From assembly GCF_017599345.1 (NCBI RefSeq), contig NZ_JAGFVL010000062.1, forward strand, positions 62,001 to 126,000: a DNA stretch of 64,000 bases, given 5' to 3'. Both the position numbers and the translations under genes were made by a program. The stretch is from Gracilibacillus suaedae. GTDB lineage: Bacteria; Bacillota; Bacilli; Bacillales; Amphibacillaceae. Positions 39,893 through 48,234 of the stretch are shown here, piece by piece (position 1 is the first letter of the stretch; each line of letters begins with the position of its first letter). The notes beneath the pieces are model-generated. The model saw nothing but the letters and a program-made list of their open reading frames with translations. It had not been told where the DNA came from and searched no databases.

Positions 39893-39929
39893 GAGGCACC
39901 CTTAAAGGATAAGGGTGTCTTTTTCTTAA
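39893..39929 (+). terminator. Rho-independent terminator of the bgl operon
   Basis: GGCACCCTTA and TAAGGGTGTC form the stem around AAGGA, followed by TTTTTC. Confidence 0.85.
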
Positions 39930-40110
39930 GGGTAGAATCTTGGTATCACAAGTTTTATAACCAAGTAAGTAGGAAAAGATTGATTAAAAAAAGCAGAGAT
40001 AGCTATTCAGATGGAGTTGCCATTTTGAAAGATAGCTAATGCAAGTCAACGGCTGTGACTGGCCGTTTCCCCTTTCTGAAACTTTTGGGGATGAAAATAG
40101 CTTTCATTTA

Positions 40111-40251
40111 AGTACCAAAAATTACACGCATGAAGTCAAAATGGTACTAAATAGTCAATTAAGTACCAAAAATAGAAATCATTTAATTAAAATGGTACTT
40201 AAAACAGGTTTTAGTACCAAAATGAACCTTCCTGAACACTAAATTGGTACT
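40111..40251. repeat. three tandem inverted-repeat units with 51-bp period
   Basis: Each unit starts AGTACCAAAA and ends TTGGTACT or ATGGTACT about 38 bases later: 40111-40148, 40162-40199 and 40213-40251. Starts are exactly 51 bases apart. Each unit can fold as a hairpin with an AT-rich loop. The plus frame 40039-40242 passes through them and gives a 17-residue protein repeat (STKN..H..KMVL), most likely a by-product of the repeat. No gene is called. Confidence 0.75.
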
Positions 40252-40560
40252 AAATCATAAAACTCTCATCAAATTCCTATTTGATACTTTGAGTGCGTGT
40301 GTATCTGTAAGAAGTTTCAGTTTTTGTTCGCTATTCATTACTGGAGCTGAGACATAAGTATGTGATTTCTCTGGGTAAAATGGTTATATCCAAGGAATAG
40401 AAACAAGAATCCCTGGAAGCGAAGCACTTATCAAAGGAAGAGCTCACATTGCTTCTTGGAAAAAGCCCTCGCTTTCTTGGAAAAATGAAATAATCAAAGC
40501 CTATATAGTTAATCAGGTTACATCTATTCTCAAATTTATACGACTTATTGACTTTCTCGA
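40252..40560. other. intergenic stretch without a gene; possible dispersed repeat
   Basis: Between the tandem repeat and the flavodoxin gene there is no supported frame. The part 40380-40490 has repeated CTTGGAA and CACTTATCAAAGGAAGAGC words. These resemble words at 54479-54560 and suggest a dispersed repeat family. Confidence 0.35.
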
Positions 40561-41022
40561 TTATTCAGCGATAACGTTAAGCTGCTCGACAAAGTCCTCA
40601 GCAAATTGTTGGCATCGTTTCACATCATCTTGATCTGGAGTCAAATCTACTTTTAGATGATACAAGACATTCGATGCCCCACGTTCTTTGAATCGCTTTG
40701 CAAATGTTTCAATCGCTCCTCCATAATTCGGATACATCGAATCGCAAGAACCAAACAGTGCTACAACTTTTCCAGTTAAGTCAATGTCATCTATGTCATC
40801 ATAAAAATCTTCTAATTCATAGGGAATATCTCCATCTCCCCATGTATATGTCCCGAATAGTATGGCTTCGTATTCAAGTAAATCTGTAACCGGAATATCG
40901 TCCATATCTATTTGAAATTTATGCACTTCTAATCCGTGGTTGGTAATACTTGATTCAATGATCTCAGCTATTTCTTCCGTATTACCAGACATACTGCAAA
41001 ACAATAAGATCACTTTTGGCAT
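40561..41022 (-). CDS. flavodoxin
   Basis: 153 residues, typical short-chain flavodoxin, a low-potential FMN electron carrier used in place of ferredoxin when iron is scarce. FMN phosphate loop: LFCSMSGNTEEIAEII near residue 8. The loops around the flavin ring are GTYTWGDGDIPYE near 59 and GSCDSMYPNYGGAIE near 92. The frame is open to 41052, but ATG 41022 has AAAGGAGG eight bases upstream and gives the family start. A near-perfect Fur box lies 40 bp upstream, so it should be induced by iron limitation. Confidence 0.93.
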   Translation of the reverse strand: MPKVILLFCSMSGNTEEIAEIIESSITNHGLEVHKFQIDMDDIPVTDLLEYEAILFGTYTWGDGDIPYELEDFYDDIDDIDLTGKVVALFGSCDSMYPNYGGAIETFAKRFKERGASNVLYHLKVDLTPDQDDVKRCQQFAEDFVEQLNVIAE

Positions 41023-41062
41023 GTATGATACCTCCTTTAAGCTTTCAATCACTATATTAATT

Positions 41063-41081
41063 GAAAATGATTATCATTGTC
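41063..41081. promoter_or_regulatory. Fur box upstream of the flavodoxin gene
   Basis: GAAAATGATTATCATTGTC matches the 19-bp Fur consensus GATAATGATTATCATTATC in 17 positions. Confidence 0.85.
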
Positions 41082-41184
41082 AATAGAAAACATCACTAAG
41101 CAGAATAATAAATTTGTCAGTTATACATCAGGTGAAATAGTTTGACAATGAGAACAATTATTAATTATAATCAAGTGAAATAAT

Positions 41185-41203
41185 TGATAATCATTCTCAT
41201 TAT
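41185..41203. promoter_or_regulatory. second Fur box, upstream of the mini rubredoxin-like gene
   Basis: GATAATCATTCTCATTATT matches the Fur consensus in 16 of 19 positions and lies 34 bp before the small plus-strand gene. Confidence 0.7.
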
Positions 41204-41237
41204 TGTTTTTTAGTACATTTAGAAAGAAGGTATCTGG

Positions 41238-41345
41238 ATGGAGTTCCATTTTTGTATGTTGTGTGGTTTTATATCGGAACAGGAACTTGTTAATGATGAA
41301 GATATCAATGATAATCATGAATGTCCTTGTTGTGGGGCGTTTGAT
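41238..41345 (+). CDS. 35-residue four-cysteine (rubredoxin-like) peptide
   Basis: ATG with AAGAAGG seven bases upstream. The peptide has two CxxC knuckles, CMLCGF near residue 6 and CPCCGAF at the end, separated by 19 acidic residues (EQELVNDEDINDNHE). This matches the iron- or zinc-binding pairs of rubredoxins but is much shorter than a true rubredoxin (about 52 residues). A Fur box stands upstream and the flavodoxin gene is divergent, so both would respond to iron. The stop follows a TTTT run; a one-base change would extend the frame by eight residues. Function unknown; a small metal site is likely. Confidence 0.65.
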
Positions 41346-41375
41346 ACTGAGATGGAGGGAAATCAATAATAATTT

Positions 41376-41462
41376 ATCACGGCGCTAAATGTCTGTTAAG
41401 CCCCCATTTCTAGCTTCAAGTAACACAAGGGTAAGAGTTTAGGGCTAACAGACGCTAACAAC
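41376..41462. repeat. inverted/dispersed repeat
   Basis: TTATCACGGCGCTAAATGTC begins a segment in which GTCTGTTAAGCCC (41392-41404) pairs with GGGCTAACAGAC (41443-41454). The left end resembles 17555-17600 (TTATCACGGTGCTAATGG, then ACCCGTATTTCAAGC), so it may be a dispersed element present at least twice in the window. Confidence 0.5.
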
Positions 41463-41515
41463 CTAATAAGTTGCGCTAAGATATTTAATTTAAACTGTTA
41501 TAGGAGTGTGATGAA

Positions 41516-41926
41516 ATGAATCGAGATTTTATCGCGGTACAACCTTTCTCGCATCAAATCGAATGTTTTTGTCCGGGATCTATACATACTGAATTGTTAA
41601 GAATTGAGCAAGCCGATATCATTAAAGTTACCAATGAACGTAAATATATAGTAGGTTATGGTTGGTATTTTAAGGCTGTCGTGGACGATTATTATTGTTT
41701 TTATATAGCTCTTGAGGATTTGGAATATTATAATGCTAAGGGACAGATTCTATTAATGGAAGATATAGAATTGAGTTTAAATTACTTAAACTTTCAAATT
41801 GACCAAGCACTTGATAATAAGGATGAAGCGAATTTTAGGCTTTTTTCAGAGCAATTAATGGAAGTGAATCAACTAAAAGTGAAATTGGAGAAATCTTTAG
41901 AAGCAGATGACTTATTTTACATTTAA
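41516..41926 (+). CDS. IDEAL domain protein
   Basis: 136 residues. The C-terminal third, NYLNFQIDQALDNKDEANF then RLFSEQLMEV, fits the IDEAL domain (PF08858), named after a conserved IDxAL-type stretch and found in small Bacillus proteins of unknown role. The N-terminal part contains ADIIKVTNERKYIVGYGWYF, a short beta-rich region. The ribosome site is AGGAGTGTG. No operon partner is seen; the SEC-C protein gene converges from the other strand. Confidence 0.75.
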   Translation: MNRDFIAVQPFSHQIECFCPGSIHTELLRIEQADIIKVTNERKYIVGYGWYFKAVVDDYYCFYIALEDLEYYNAKGQILLMEDIELSLNYLNFQIDQALDNKDEANFRLFSEQLMEVNQLKVKLEKSLEADDLFYI

Positions 41927-41965
41927 AGTACTGTAGTCTAAACAAGTTAGAAAGAAGAGGCAAAG

Positions 41966-42910
41966 TTATTGCCCTTCTTCTAAGTCTTTAATACGCAATT
42001 TTACATCGCGTTTTGATCTGTCATCAGCAAGTTCTAGCGCTTTTTCGTATAAAGCTCGTGCCTGTTCATGGTCAAAATAATTATTCCCAAACCACTTCGT
42101 ATAGAGGTCTCCCCACCTAATATAGATCCAGACTTTATCAAATATTTCATAATCTTCAAGCACTAACTGTTCAAAAAGCTGATTAGCTTCTTCCATTTTA
42201 TCTATTAAAAATAAGGACTCCGCAGCAGCAGTTCCCATATTCATCGCGATAAGGGAGTCAGATTGTGGGAAGTGTTTGCGAAATTCTGTAGCCAATTGAT
42301 ATCGCATCTCTATATAACGACTATTATCTTGGCTTGTGTTTTCCAACAACATTTCAAAGTCTTGTACCCAATTAAAAAAGCTTTGCATCATATCGGTACT
42401 TGTGAGTCTGTCGAGTTGTTCAATAGAATCAACTTGTCTTGGTACAAGCCATTTAAATATGTTTTGCCAAAGTTTCCACCAGAGGTCACATGCTTGTTCA
42501 TCTTGTTGTGCTTCGATTAAATCATAGCCGTCTTGCATCATCTCATTTAAATCGCCAACCAAAATGTGATCAGGAGCAATTCGTTTGGCTAATACGGCAA
42601 TTGCAGGATAAATAAAATCTATATCGAAATTTGATTCATCTACATTACTGCTTACTTCCCATTTGCTAGATAATTCATCCCCTGATTTTTGTGCTTTAAT
42701 TTCCTTTGCGAAAGATTGTTCATCACGATCAATCCCTAGTTCTCTTAATTTTGCAAAAATCGAGTCAGTAGTCATCTTATCGACTTTTTCTGGTGTCCAG
42801 CTTTCTTTGGCTTTTTGGGGTTTGAAATCAACTATTTCCTGGTCAATACAGCACTTTTTATGCTTTTTTCCACTTCCACAAGGACAAGGATCATTTCTTC
42901 CGATTTTCAT
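41966..42910 (-). CDS. SEC-C motif protein with tetratricopeptide-like C-terminus
   Basis: 314 residues. It opens with a SEC-C zinc motif ([21 protein letters not shown]), the same metal-binding motif as at the end of SecA. The rest is helical; the last 120 residues ([21 protein letters not shown], then [14 protein letters not shown]) look like two TPR-type repeats. Proteins like this are common in Bacillus and their function is not established. The frame is open to 42943, but ATG 42910 has AGGAGG six bases upstream and a clean start. Convergent with the IDEAL gene. Confidence 0.85.
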   Translation of the reverse strand: MKIGRNDPCPCGSGKKHKKCCIDQEIVDFKPQKAKESWTPEKVDKMTTDSIFAKLRELGIDRDEQSFAKEIKAQKSGDELSSKWEVSSNVDESNFDIDFIYPAIAVLAKRIAPDHILVGDLNEMMQDGYDLIEAQQDEQACDLWWKLWQNIFKWLVPRQVDSIEQLDRLTSTDMMQSFFNWVQDFEMLLENTSQDNSRYIEMRYQLATEFRKHFPQSDSLIAMNMGTAAAESLFLIDKMEEANQLFEQLVLEDYEIFDKVWIYIRWGDLYTKWFGNNYFDHEQARALYEKALELADDRSKRDVKLRIKDLEEGQ

Positions 42911-42943
42911 TAAAATCCTCCTAGATTTTGAAATGAATGGCAT

Positions 42944-43495
42944 TATCTTAAAAAGCTTTATGTACTGTTATTATAACAACCCATCTATTAATTTATCTAC
43001 CAAAATAGTCAAGTTATCTTCTTAGGTTATCGGTGGGATCCAAGGTATTATGCAATGTCCTTTTCGGTAAAAAAACGATAAGTTGAGATTATCTCATAAT
43101 ATTCTCAAGTATATTCGAATTAGGTAAATAAATTATAGGTCCCTTTTAATGAACGTATTTGATAATTAATAGGGTGATATTACACTTTTTTATTAATAAA
43201 TTTATTTTTTTAATAGATATTTATTGAGTAAGTTATATATTTATAGTAATCTTATTGGTGAATGGTTTTGTAAGCGATTTACAAGTGTGTAACAAATAAA
43301 GGAGGGGTGGCTGATTTAGCATAGGTTAACCAAAAAGTGAAGAATAGCTACTAACAGAATTCATAAATTATCTTCATGCATATTAACTGAATGTTAGTAG
43401 TTCGCAAAAAGTTCCCAGACTTTAGAAAGTACTTATTAATTTCGAAAAGAATAACTACGCTTTCAAATGAGTCAACGAAAGGAGAAAAAGCAATA
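42944..43495. other. intergenic region upstream of the GH43 gene
   Basis: No gene is seen. TGTAAGCGATTTACA (43269-43283) is a palindromic cre-like word with one base too many in the middle, so it is only a weak CcpA site. The promoter of the large GH43 gene must be here; several AT-rich boxes exist but none stands out. Confidence 0.4.
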
Positions 43496-46400
43496 ATGAT
43501 AAGTTTTGTGAAAAAAATATCAATGGTTGGTTTCTTACTGATGATCATCATACCGACAACCGTTCTTGGTGATGAACAAGATGATTCCGAATCAATAGAT
43601 TTTGAACGTGCTTCTGTACATGATCCATCTATTATTAAAGGTGACGATGGTACTTATTACGTGTTTGGTTCGCATATAGCAGTTGCTAAATCAAATGATT
43701 TAAGTAACTGGACTTCTATAGTGGACCGAGAATACCAAACCCCTGAGAATAATCCTATTTATGGTGACTTATCTTCTAACCTAGCGGAGTCATTTGAATG
43801 GGCTGGGGAAGATGATGCTGATAGTGCAGGGGGCTATGCTATATGGGCTCCAGATATCTTCTGGAATAAAGATTATAAATGGGAAGATGGTTCAACCGGG
43901 GCTTATATGCTCTATTATAGTGCTTCCTCTACTTATATTCGCTCAGCTATCGGTATAGCTGTATCAAAAGATATCGAAGGACCTTTTGAATATACAGATA
44001 CTATTATGTATTCTGGTTTTACAAATTATGAAAGCTATGACGATAATAGTGATGTGAATAAGCATTGGGAAAATACCAACCTCTCTAAACTTATTGACGA
44101 GGGAATTATTGATGAAGTCAATCCAGATTATTTCACTGAAGAAGGTGACTTCAATAATGCGCTCTATACCAATGCGATCGATCCAAATATTCTCTATGAT
44201 GAGAATGGCGACTTATATATGACGTATGGCTCATGGTCTGGTGGAACGTTTATTTTAGAATTGGATAAAGAAACTGGTACCCCAATTTATCCTGGTGAAG
44301 ATGGAGAAACCTCTGATGGTAGAATGATTGACAGGTACTATGGTACAAAGATTGCTGGTGGTTATGGAAGATCAGGTGAGGGAACGTATGCGGTTTATGA
44401 TGAGGAAACAGGGTATTATTACCTCTATATTACTTATGGTGGACTAGCTTCTGATGGCGGCTATCAAATGCGACAGTTTAGATCAGAAAGTATTGATGGT
44501 CCTTATGTAGATGCAGCTGGTAACGAAGCAGTTTTTCCTGAAAGCTTTGATATCGGTGTAGGTAATTTCCCAGGAAATGATGATCATAAAGAAATTGGTA
44601 ATAAAATGATGGGGAACTTCCTATTCAAAAGAGATTTTGGTGAAGAAGGTTCAGGAATCGGTACAGGATATATGGCGCCAGGCCATAATTCTTATTTAAT
44701 TGATGATGAACTTGGTAAAGAGTTTATTGTTACTCATACACGTTTTCCTCAAGAAGGTGAAATGCATGAAGTTCGTGTACACCAAACGTTTAAAAATAGC
44801 AACGATTGGCCAGTTCCAACACCGTATCACTACGCTGGTGAAGAAATAGAAGCGGTTTCAGAATCAGACGTAGTTGGTGACTATAAATATTTGAACCATG
44901 GTAAAGAAATTACTGGTGAGTTAACTGAATCAACATGGGTCAAATTAAATGAAGACCATACTGTCACTGGTGCTGTTACAGGAACATGGGAGCTATATGA
45001 TGATTACAGAGTGGAATTGACAGTTGATGATGCAACATACGACGGTGTTTTCATTCGTCAATATGATCCGACATCTGAGGAATGGGTTATGACGTTTAGT
45101 GCGATGTCAGGTGAAGGTGTTGTGATCTGGGGAAGCCATGTAGAAAGTAAAGACGATCAAGAAGTTGTAGATGGTATAAAACAAGAATTAAGTGAAAGTC
45201 TTCCAGAGCGAGCAATTTCAAATCTGAGCTTACCGACAATGGCAACACAAGGAACAGAAATCACATGGGAATCTTCTAATCCAGATGTTATATCAACGGA
45301 AGGAGCGGTGAATAGACCAGCATTTGGTTCTGGTGATGCCGAGGTAGATTTGACAGCAACGATCACTTTAGGGGAGGTTACAGAAACACTAACAGTAACG
45401 GTAACTGTTCCGGAAAAAGAGGAAGGTGGCTTATCAGCTTACTATGACTTCAGTGATGGTTTATCCGATAACTCTGGTAAACAAGGAGATGCTACGGTTA
45501 CTGGCGACCGTATCCACAATACAGGTGGAGAGATTACCTTTACGGATGGTATCGTTGGTCAGGCGGCAAAATTCGATGGTGAATCAGGATTGAGGTTGGC
45601 TGATGGTTTAATTGCTAGTAATCAATATTCTATTTCTTTATGGATGAAACCAGAGGAAATAACCGAATTCACTACAACATTTTTTGGTGCTAGAACGGAA
45701 AATAATTGGATTAGCCTTGTACCGAATGCACAGGGCGTTACCAAGGTGTGGTCCCATAATGGCGATGATTGGTATGATGCAGTATCCGATTCGATTATCC
45801 CTGCTGGTGAGTGGACACACTTTGCCTTTACTGTAGATAAAGGAGAAGCAAAAGTATATATTAATGGGGAAGAGAAGTTCTCGGATGCCAATTTCCCTGA
45901 TGTCTTTACTACTGTAGATGGACAATTTAGTTTAGGGGTAAATTTCTGGGACACTCCGTTTAAAGGGTTAATGGATGAAGTTCGTGTTTATGATGGAGTC
46001 GCACTTCCAGTAGAAGAAGTGCAGGATCTTTATGAAAACCCTGAAGGTGATGAATCATCTGACAATGAAGATGAAAATGGCTCATCAGACGAGGAAACGG
46101 AAGACAATGTTATTAGTAAAGTAGATGATTTAGAGAAAGAAAATAATGTCTATCAAACGAATGTAGACACGAAGAAAACGATTATCAAAAAAGAAGTGGT
46201 TGATCAGCTAGATGAATCAGCTTTTATTGCATTACAAAAGGATAATGTCCAAGTGAAAATTCCGGTGTCGATTCTCAAAGGTAAAGAGGATATAGAATTT
46301 GAATTGCAAGAGGTATCAGAAACGATTAAGTCGAAAAATCTAAATGCGGTAAGTGACTTGTATGATTTCTTCTTAACATCTAATGGTGAGGATATTAACT

Positions 46401-46885
46401 TTGATTCACCAGTAACATTAACATTTAACGTCGACGCAGAAAAAGTTACAAATTGGGATAACTTAAGAGTTTTCTATATTGATGAGAATGGTGAACCACA
46501 AGAGGAAATCATTCCAGAAAGTGTTGACAGTTCCACTGCAGAAGTGGTAGCAGAAGTATCTCACTTCAGTATCTATGGAGTTTTTGAAGTAGCGGATGAT
46601 GGAACAAGCGGCGATGGTTCCTCTGGAGACGAAGATGGAACAGGTAGTGATGATCCATCAAGCAATGAAGAGCGAACAGAAGGTGATGGTTCCACAGATA
46701 ATGGCAATGAAACAGGCGATGATAGTTCAGCAGACAATGGTGACCAAACAGAAGATGGTGGCGAAACACTACCAGAGACTGCGACAAATCAATATAATTG
46801 GTTGGCGTTTGGGCTATTATTAATCGCTGTAGGTTTAGGAGTGTTTTTAACGGTAAGAGGAAGAAAAAATACTGCTAATTTATGA
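43496..46885 (+). CDS. cell-wall-anchored multidomain GH43 arabinanase-like glycosidase
   Basis: About 1129 residues. Signal peptide (MISFVKKISMVGFLLMIIIP). The GH43 five-blade propeller, about residues 35-430, has SVHDPSIIKGDDGTYYVFGS (catalytic base Asp) and NAIDPNILYDENGDLYMTYG. A GH43 C-terminal beta domain follows (about 450-560), then a bacterial Ig-like domain (ITWESSNPDVISTEGAVNRP), a LamG/concanavalin-like domain (about 650-850), an acidic linker and a further beta domain. The LPETA sortase motif (about 1092) with a hydrophobic segment and RGRKNTANL ends it. It should cut alpha-1,5-arabinan or similar chains outside the cell. The frame opens at 43391, but ATG 43496 with AAAGGAG starts the signal peptide. 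Confidence 0.9.
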   Translation: MISFVKKISMVGFLLMIIIPTTVLGDEQDDSESIDFERASVHDPSIIKGDDGTYYVFGSHIAVAKSNDLSNWTSIVDREYQTPENNPIYGDLSSNLAESFEWAGEDDADSAGGYAIWAPDIFWNKDYKWEDGSTGAYMLYYSASSTYIRSAIGIAVSKDIEGPFEYTDTIMYSGFTNYESYDDNSDVNKHWENTNLSKLIDEGIIDEVNPDYFTEEGDFNNALYTNAIDPNILYDENGDLYMTYGSWSGGTFILELDKETGTPIYPGEDGETSDGRMIDRYYGTKIAGGYGRSGEGTYAVYDEETGYYYLYITYGGLASDGGYQMRQFRSESIDGPYVDAAGNEAVFPESFDIGVGNFPGNDDHKEIGNKMMGNFLFKRDFGEEGSGIGTGYMAPGHNSYLIDDELGKEFIVTHTRFPQEGEMHEVRVHQTFKNSNDWPVPTPYHYAGEEIEAVSESDVVGDYKYLNHGKEITGELTESTWVKLNEDHTVTGAVTGTWELYDDYRVELTVDDATYDGVFIRQYDPTSEEWVMTFSAMSGEGVVIWGSHVESKDDQEVVDGIKQELSESLPERAISNLSLPTMATQGTEITWESSNPDVISTEGAVNRPAFGSGDAEVDLTATITLGEVTETLTVTVTVPEKEEGGLSAYYDFSDGLSDNSGKQGDATVTGDRIHNTGGEITFTDGIVGQAAKFDGESGLRLADGLIASNQYSISLWMKPEEITEFTTTFFGARTENNWISLVPNAQGVTKVWSHNGDDWYDAVSDSIIPAGEWTHFAFTVDKGEAKVYINGEEKFSDANFPDVFTTVDGQFSLGVNFWDTPFKGLMDEVRVYDGVALPVEEVQDLYENPEGDESSDNEDENGSSDEETEDNVISKVDDLEKENNVYQTNVDTKKTIIKKEVVDQLDESAFIALQKDNVQVKIPVSILKGKEDIEFELQEVSETIKSKNLNAVSDLYDFFLTSNGEDINFDSPVTLTFNVDAEKVTNWDNLRVFYIDENGEPQEEIIPESVDSSTAEVVAEVSHFSIYGVFEVADDGTSGDGSSGDEDGTGSDDPSSNEERTEGDGSTDNGNETGDDSSADNGDQTEDGGETLPETATNQYNWLAFGLLLIAVGLGVFLTVRGRKNTANL

Positions 46886-46892
46886 ATGATGT

Positions 46893-46928
46893 GAACCCCT
46901 TGGCTCGGTAGTCAAGGGGTTCTTTTAA
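46893..46928 (+). terminator. Rho-independent terminator of the GH43 gene
   Basis: GAACCCCTTG and CAAGGGGTTC form a perfect 10-bp stem with a 10-base loop, then TTTTAAA. Confidence 0.85.
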
Positions 46929-47022
46929 ATGAAAAATGTAGGCAGAGGTGTGAGTAGGAAATTGGAGAGGTCGACTTAACATGGTATAATTGATAAAAAT
47001 CCTTGAAGTGAGGATGGTGCAT

Positions 47023-47601
47023 GTGACATTACCAGGAAAAGACCGAACCTATACCTATGCTGATTACTTGTTATGGTCTGAAGAAGAAAGAATGGAGATT
47101 ATAGACGGAGTCCCTTATTTGCAAGCTACACCATCTAGATTACATCAGGAAATCTTATCGGAATTACATCGCCAAATTGCGAATTATTTAGTTGGGGAAA
47201 AATGCAAAGTATATCCAGCCCCTTTTCATGTGGTACTAAATCTAGAACAAGAGAATCAGAAGGAAGAGGATAGTCAAAACGTGTTTTAGCCTGATATTAC
47301 GATTGTTTGTGATCCAACAAAATTGGATGACCGTGGCTGTAAAGGAAGCCCAGATTTGGTAATGGAAATTATTTCACCTTCAACAGCTAGAAAAGATAAA
47401 ATTGAAAAATTTAATAAATACGAACAAGCAGGTGTGAAAGAATTTTGGTTAGTTGAACCACAAGAGAAAATAGTCAGCGTATTTATGCTCCAAGATAATC
47501 ATAGGTTTGGTAGACCTGAATTATTTACAGATGAAGATCAAGTAACCATTTCCATCTTCAAAGGATTGACGATTGACTTGAAAATGGTTTTTTCTGAGTG
47601 A
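47023..47601 (+). pseudogene. Uma2-family (PF05685) endonuclease-like gene with one in-frame stop
   Basis: The frame from GTG 47023 (GAGG nine bases upstream) encodes TYTYADYLLWSEEERMEIID then VPYLQATPS.LHQEILSELH and stops at TAG 47287-47289. Directly after it, in the same frame, the Uma2 family continues: PDITIVCDPTKLDDRGCKGS, PDLVMEIISPSTARKDKIEK and YEQAGVKEFWLVEP, to a stop at 47599-47601. Without the TAG the protein would be about 192 residues, normal for the family, whose members have a PD-(D/E)XK nuclease fold. All active-site residues are otherwise kept. A pseudogene by a single base change, or a sequencing error. Confidence 0.75.
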
Positions 47602-47828
47602 TATTCCTGTTTTGCGGTGACTATAAAGTTAATGAAATGGAAGATTTACTACTGTGTGAAGAGGTTATAAGGAAAGTAGTGTGAAGGTTAGTGATAATTT
47701 AGGTGTTACTTACCGGCACTGCCGAGTTGTTACAGAATTAAAGTACAGCTATAAAGTACAGGCGCAAATCCAAAATAAGATATGCGCTCATTTTCATAGG
47801 TAGTAAACATCAACAAGGTTGCGTCTAA

Positions 47829-48212
47829 CTATTCTTTCTTTTGCTTATTATCTAAAATAGCTCGCAGCTCTTTAATATCATCTTCAGATAAATCCTCATC
47901 TTGCATAAATTGAACGAGCATCGATTTTAAAGTGCCATCATAGAATCGTTTCACAAAAGATTCTGTTTTGGCACGCTGGCATTCGTTCTGAGAAAATAGC
48001 GGATAGAATGTATAGACGCGCTGATCCTTGTTGACACCGATGACTTCTTTTTTGGAGAGTCGATCCAAAAGAGTGCGTACGGTTTTCGGCTTCCAGTTCG
48101 TTTCTGTCGTCAAGGACGAAATAATTTCATTTGCAGTTCGCGGTGCTTTTTGCCATAGCACTTTCAATACTTCCCATTCAGATTCTGAAATTGAGGGTAT
48201 ATTATTCGTCAC
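47829..48212 (-). CDS. blaI: BlaI/MecI family repressor
   Basis: 127 residues with a winged helix-turn-helix in the N-terminal half (ISESEWEVLKVLWQKAPRTA, then WKPKTVRTLLDRLSKKEVIG) and a helical dimerisation tail (FVKRFYDGTLKSMLVQFMQD). It represses beta-lactamase genes by binding TACA-N2-TGTA dyads and is inactivated by cleavage when BlaR1 senses a beta-lactam. It starts 22 bp after blaR1, so it is cotranscribed. Two matching dyads lie in front of the bla gene. Confidence 0.93.
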   Translation of the reverse strand: MTNNIPSISESEWEVLKVLWQKAPRTANEIISSLTTETNWKPKTVRTLLDRLSKKEVIGVNKDQRVYTFYPLFSQNECQRAKTESFVKRFYDGTLKSMLVQFMQDEDLSEDDIKELRAILDNKQKKE

Positions 48213-48234
48213 TTGAAATCCCTGCCTTTGCTTT

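Noticed and set aside
40039-40242. 67-residue plus-strand frame across the tandem repeat
   Set aside because: It owes its open frame to the 51-bp repeat period, has no good ribosome site, and most of its length is the repeated STKN..KMVL words.
46566-46823. frames opposite and beside the acidic linker of the GH43 protein (His-rich minus frame and Met/Gln-rich plus frame)
   Set aside because: Both are shadows of the repetitive Gly/Asp/Ser-coding linker and do not look like proteins.
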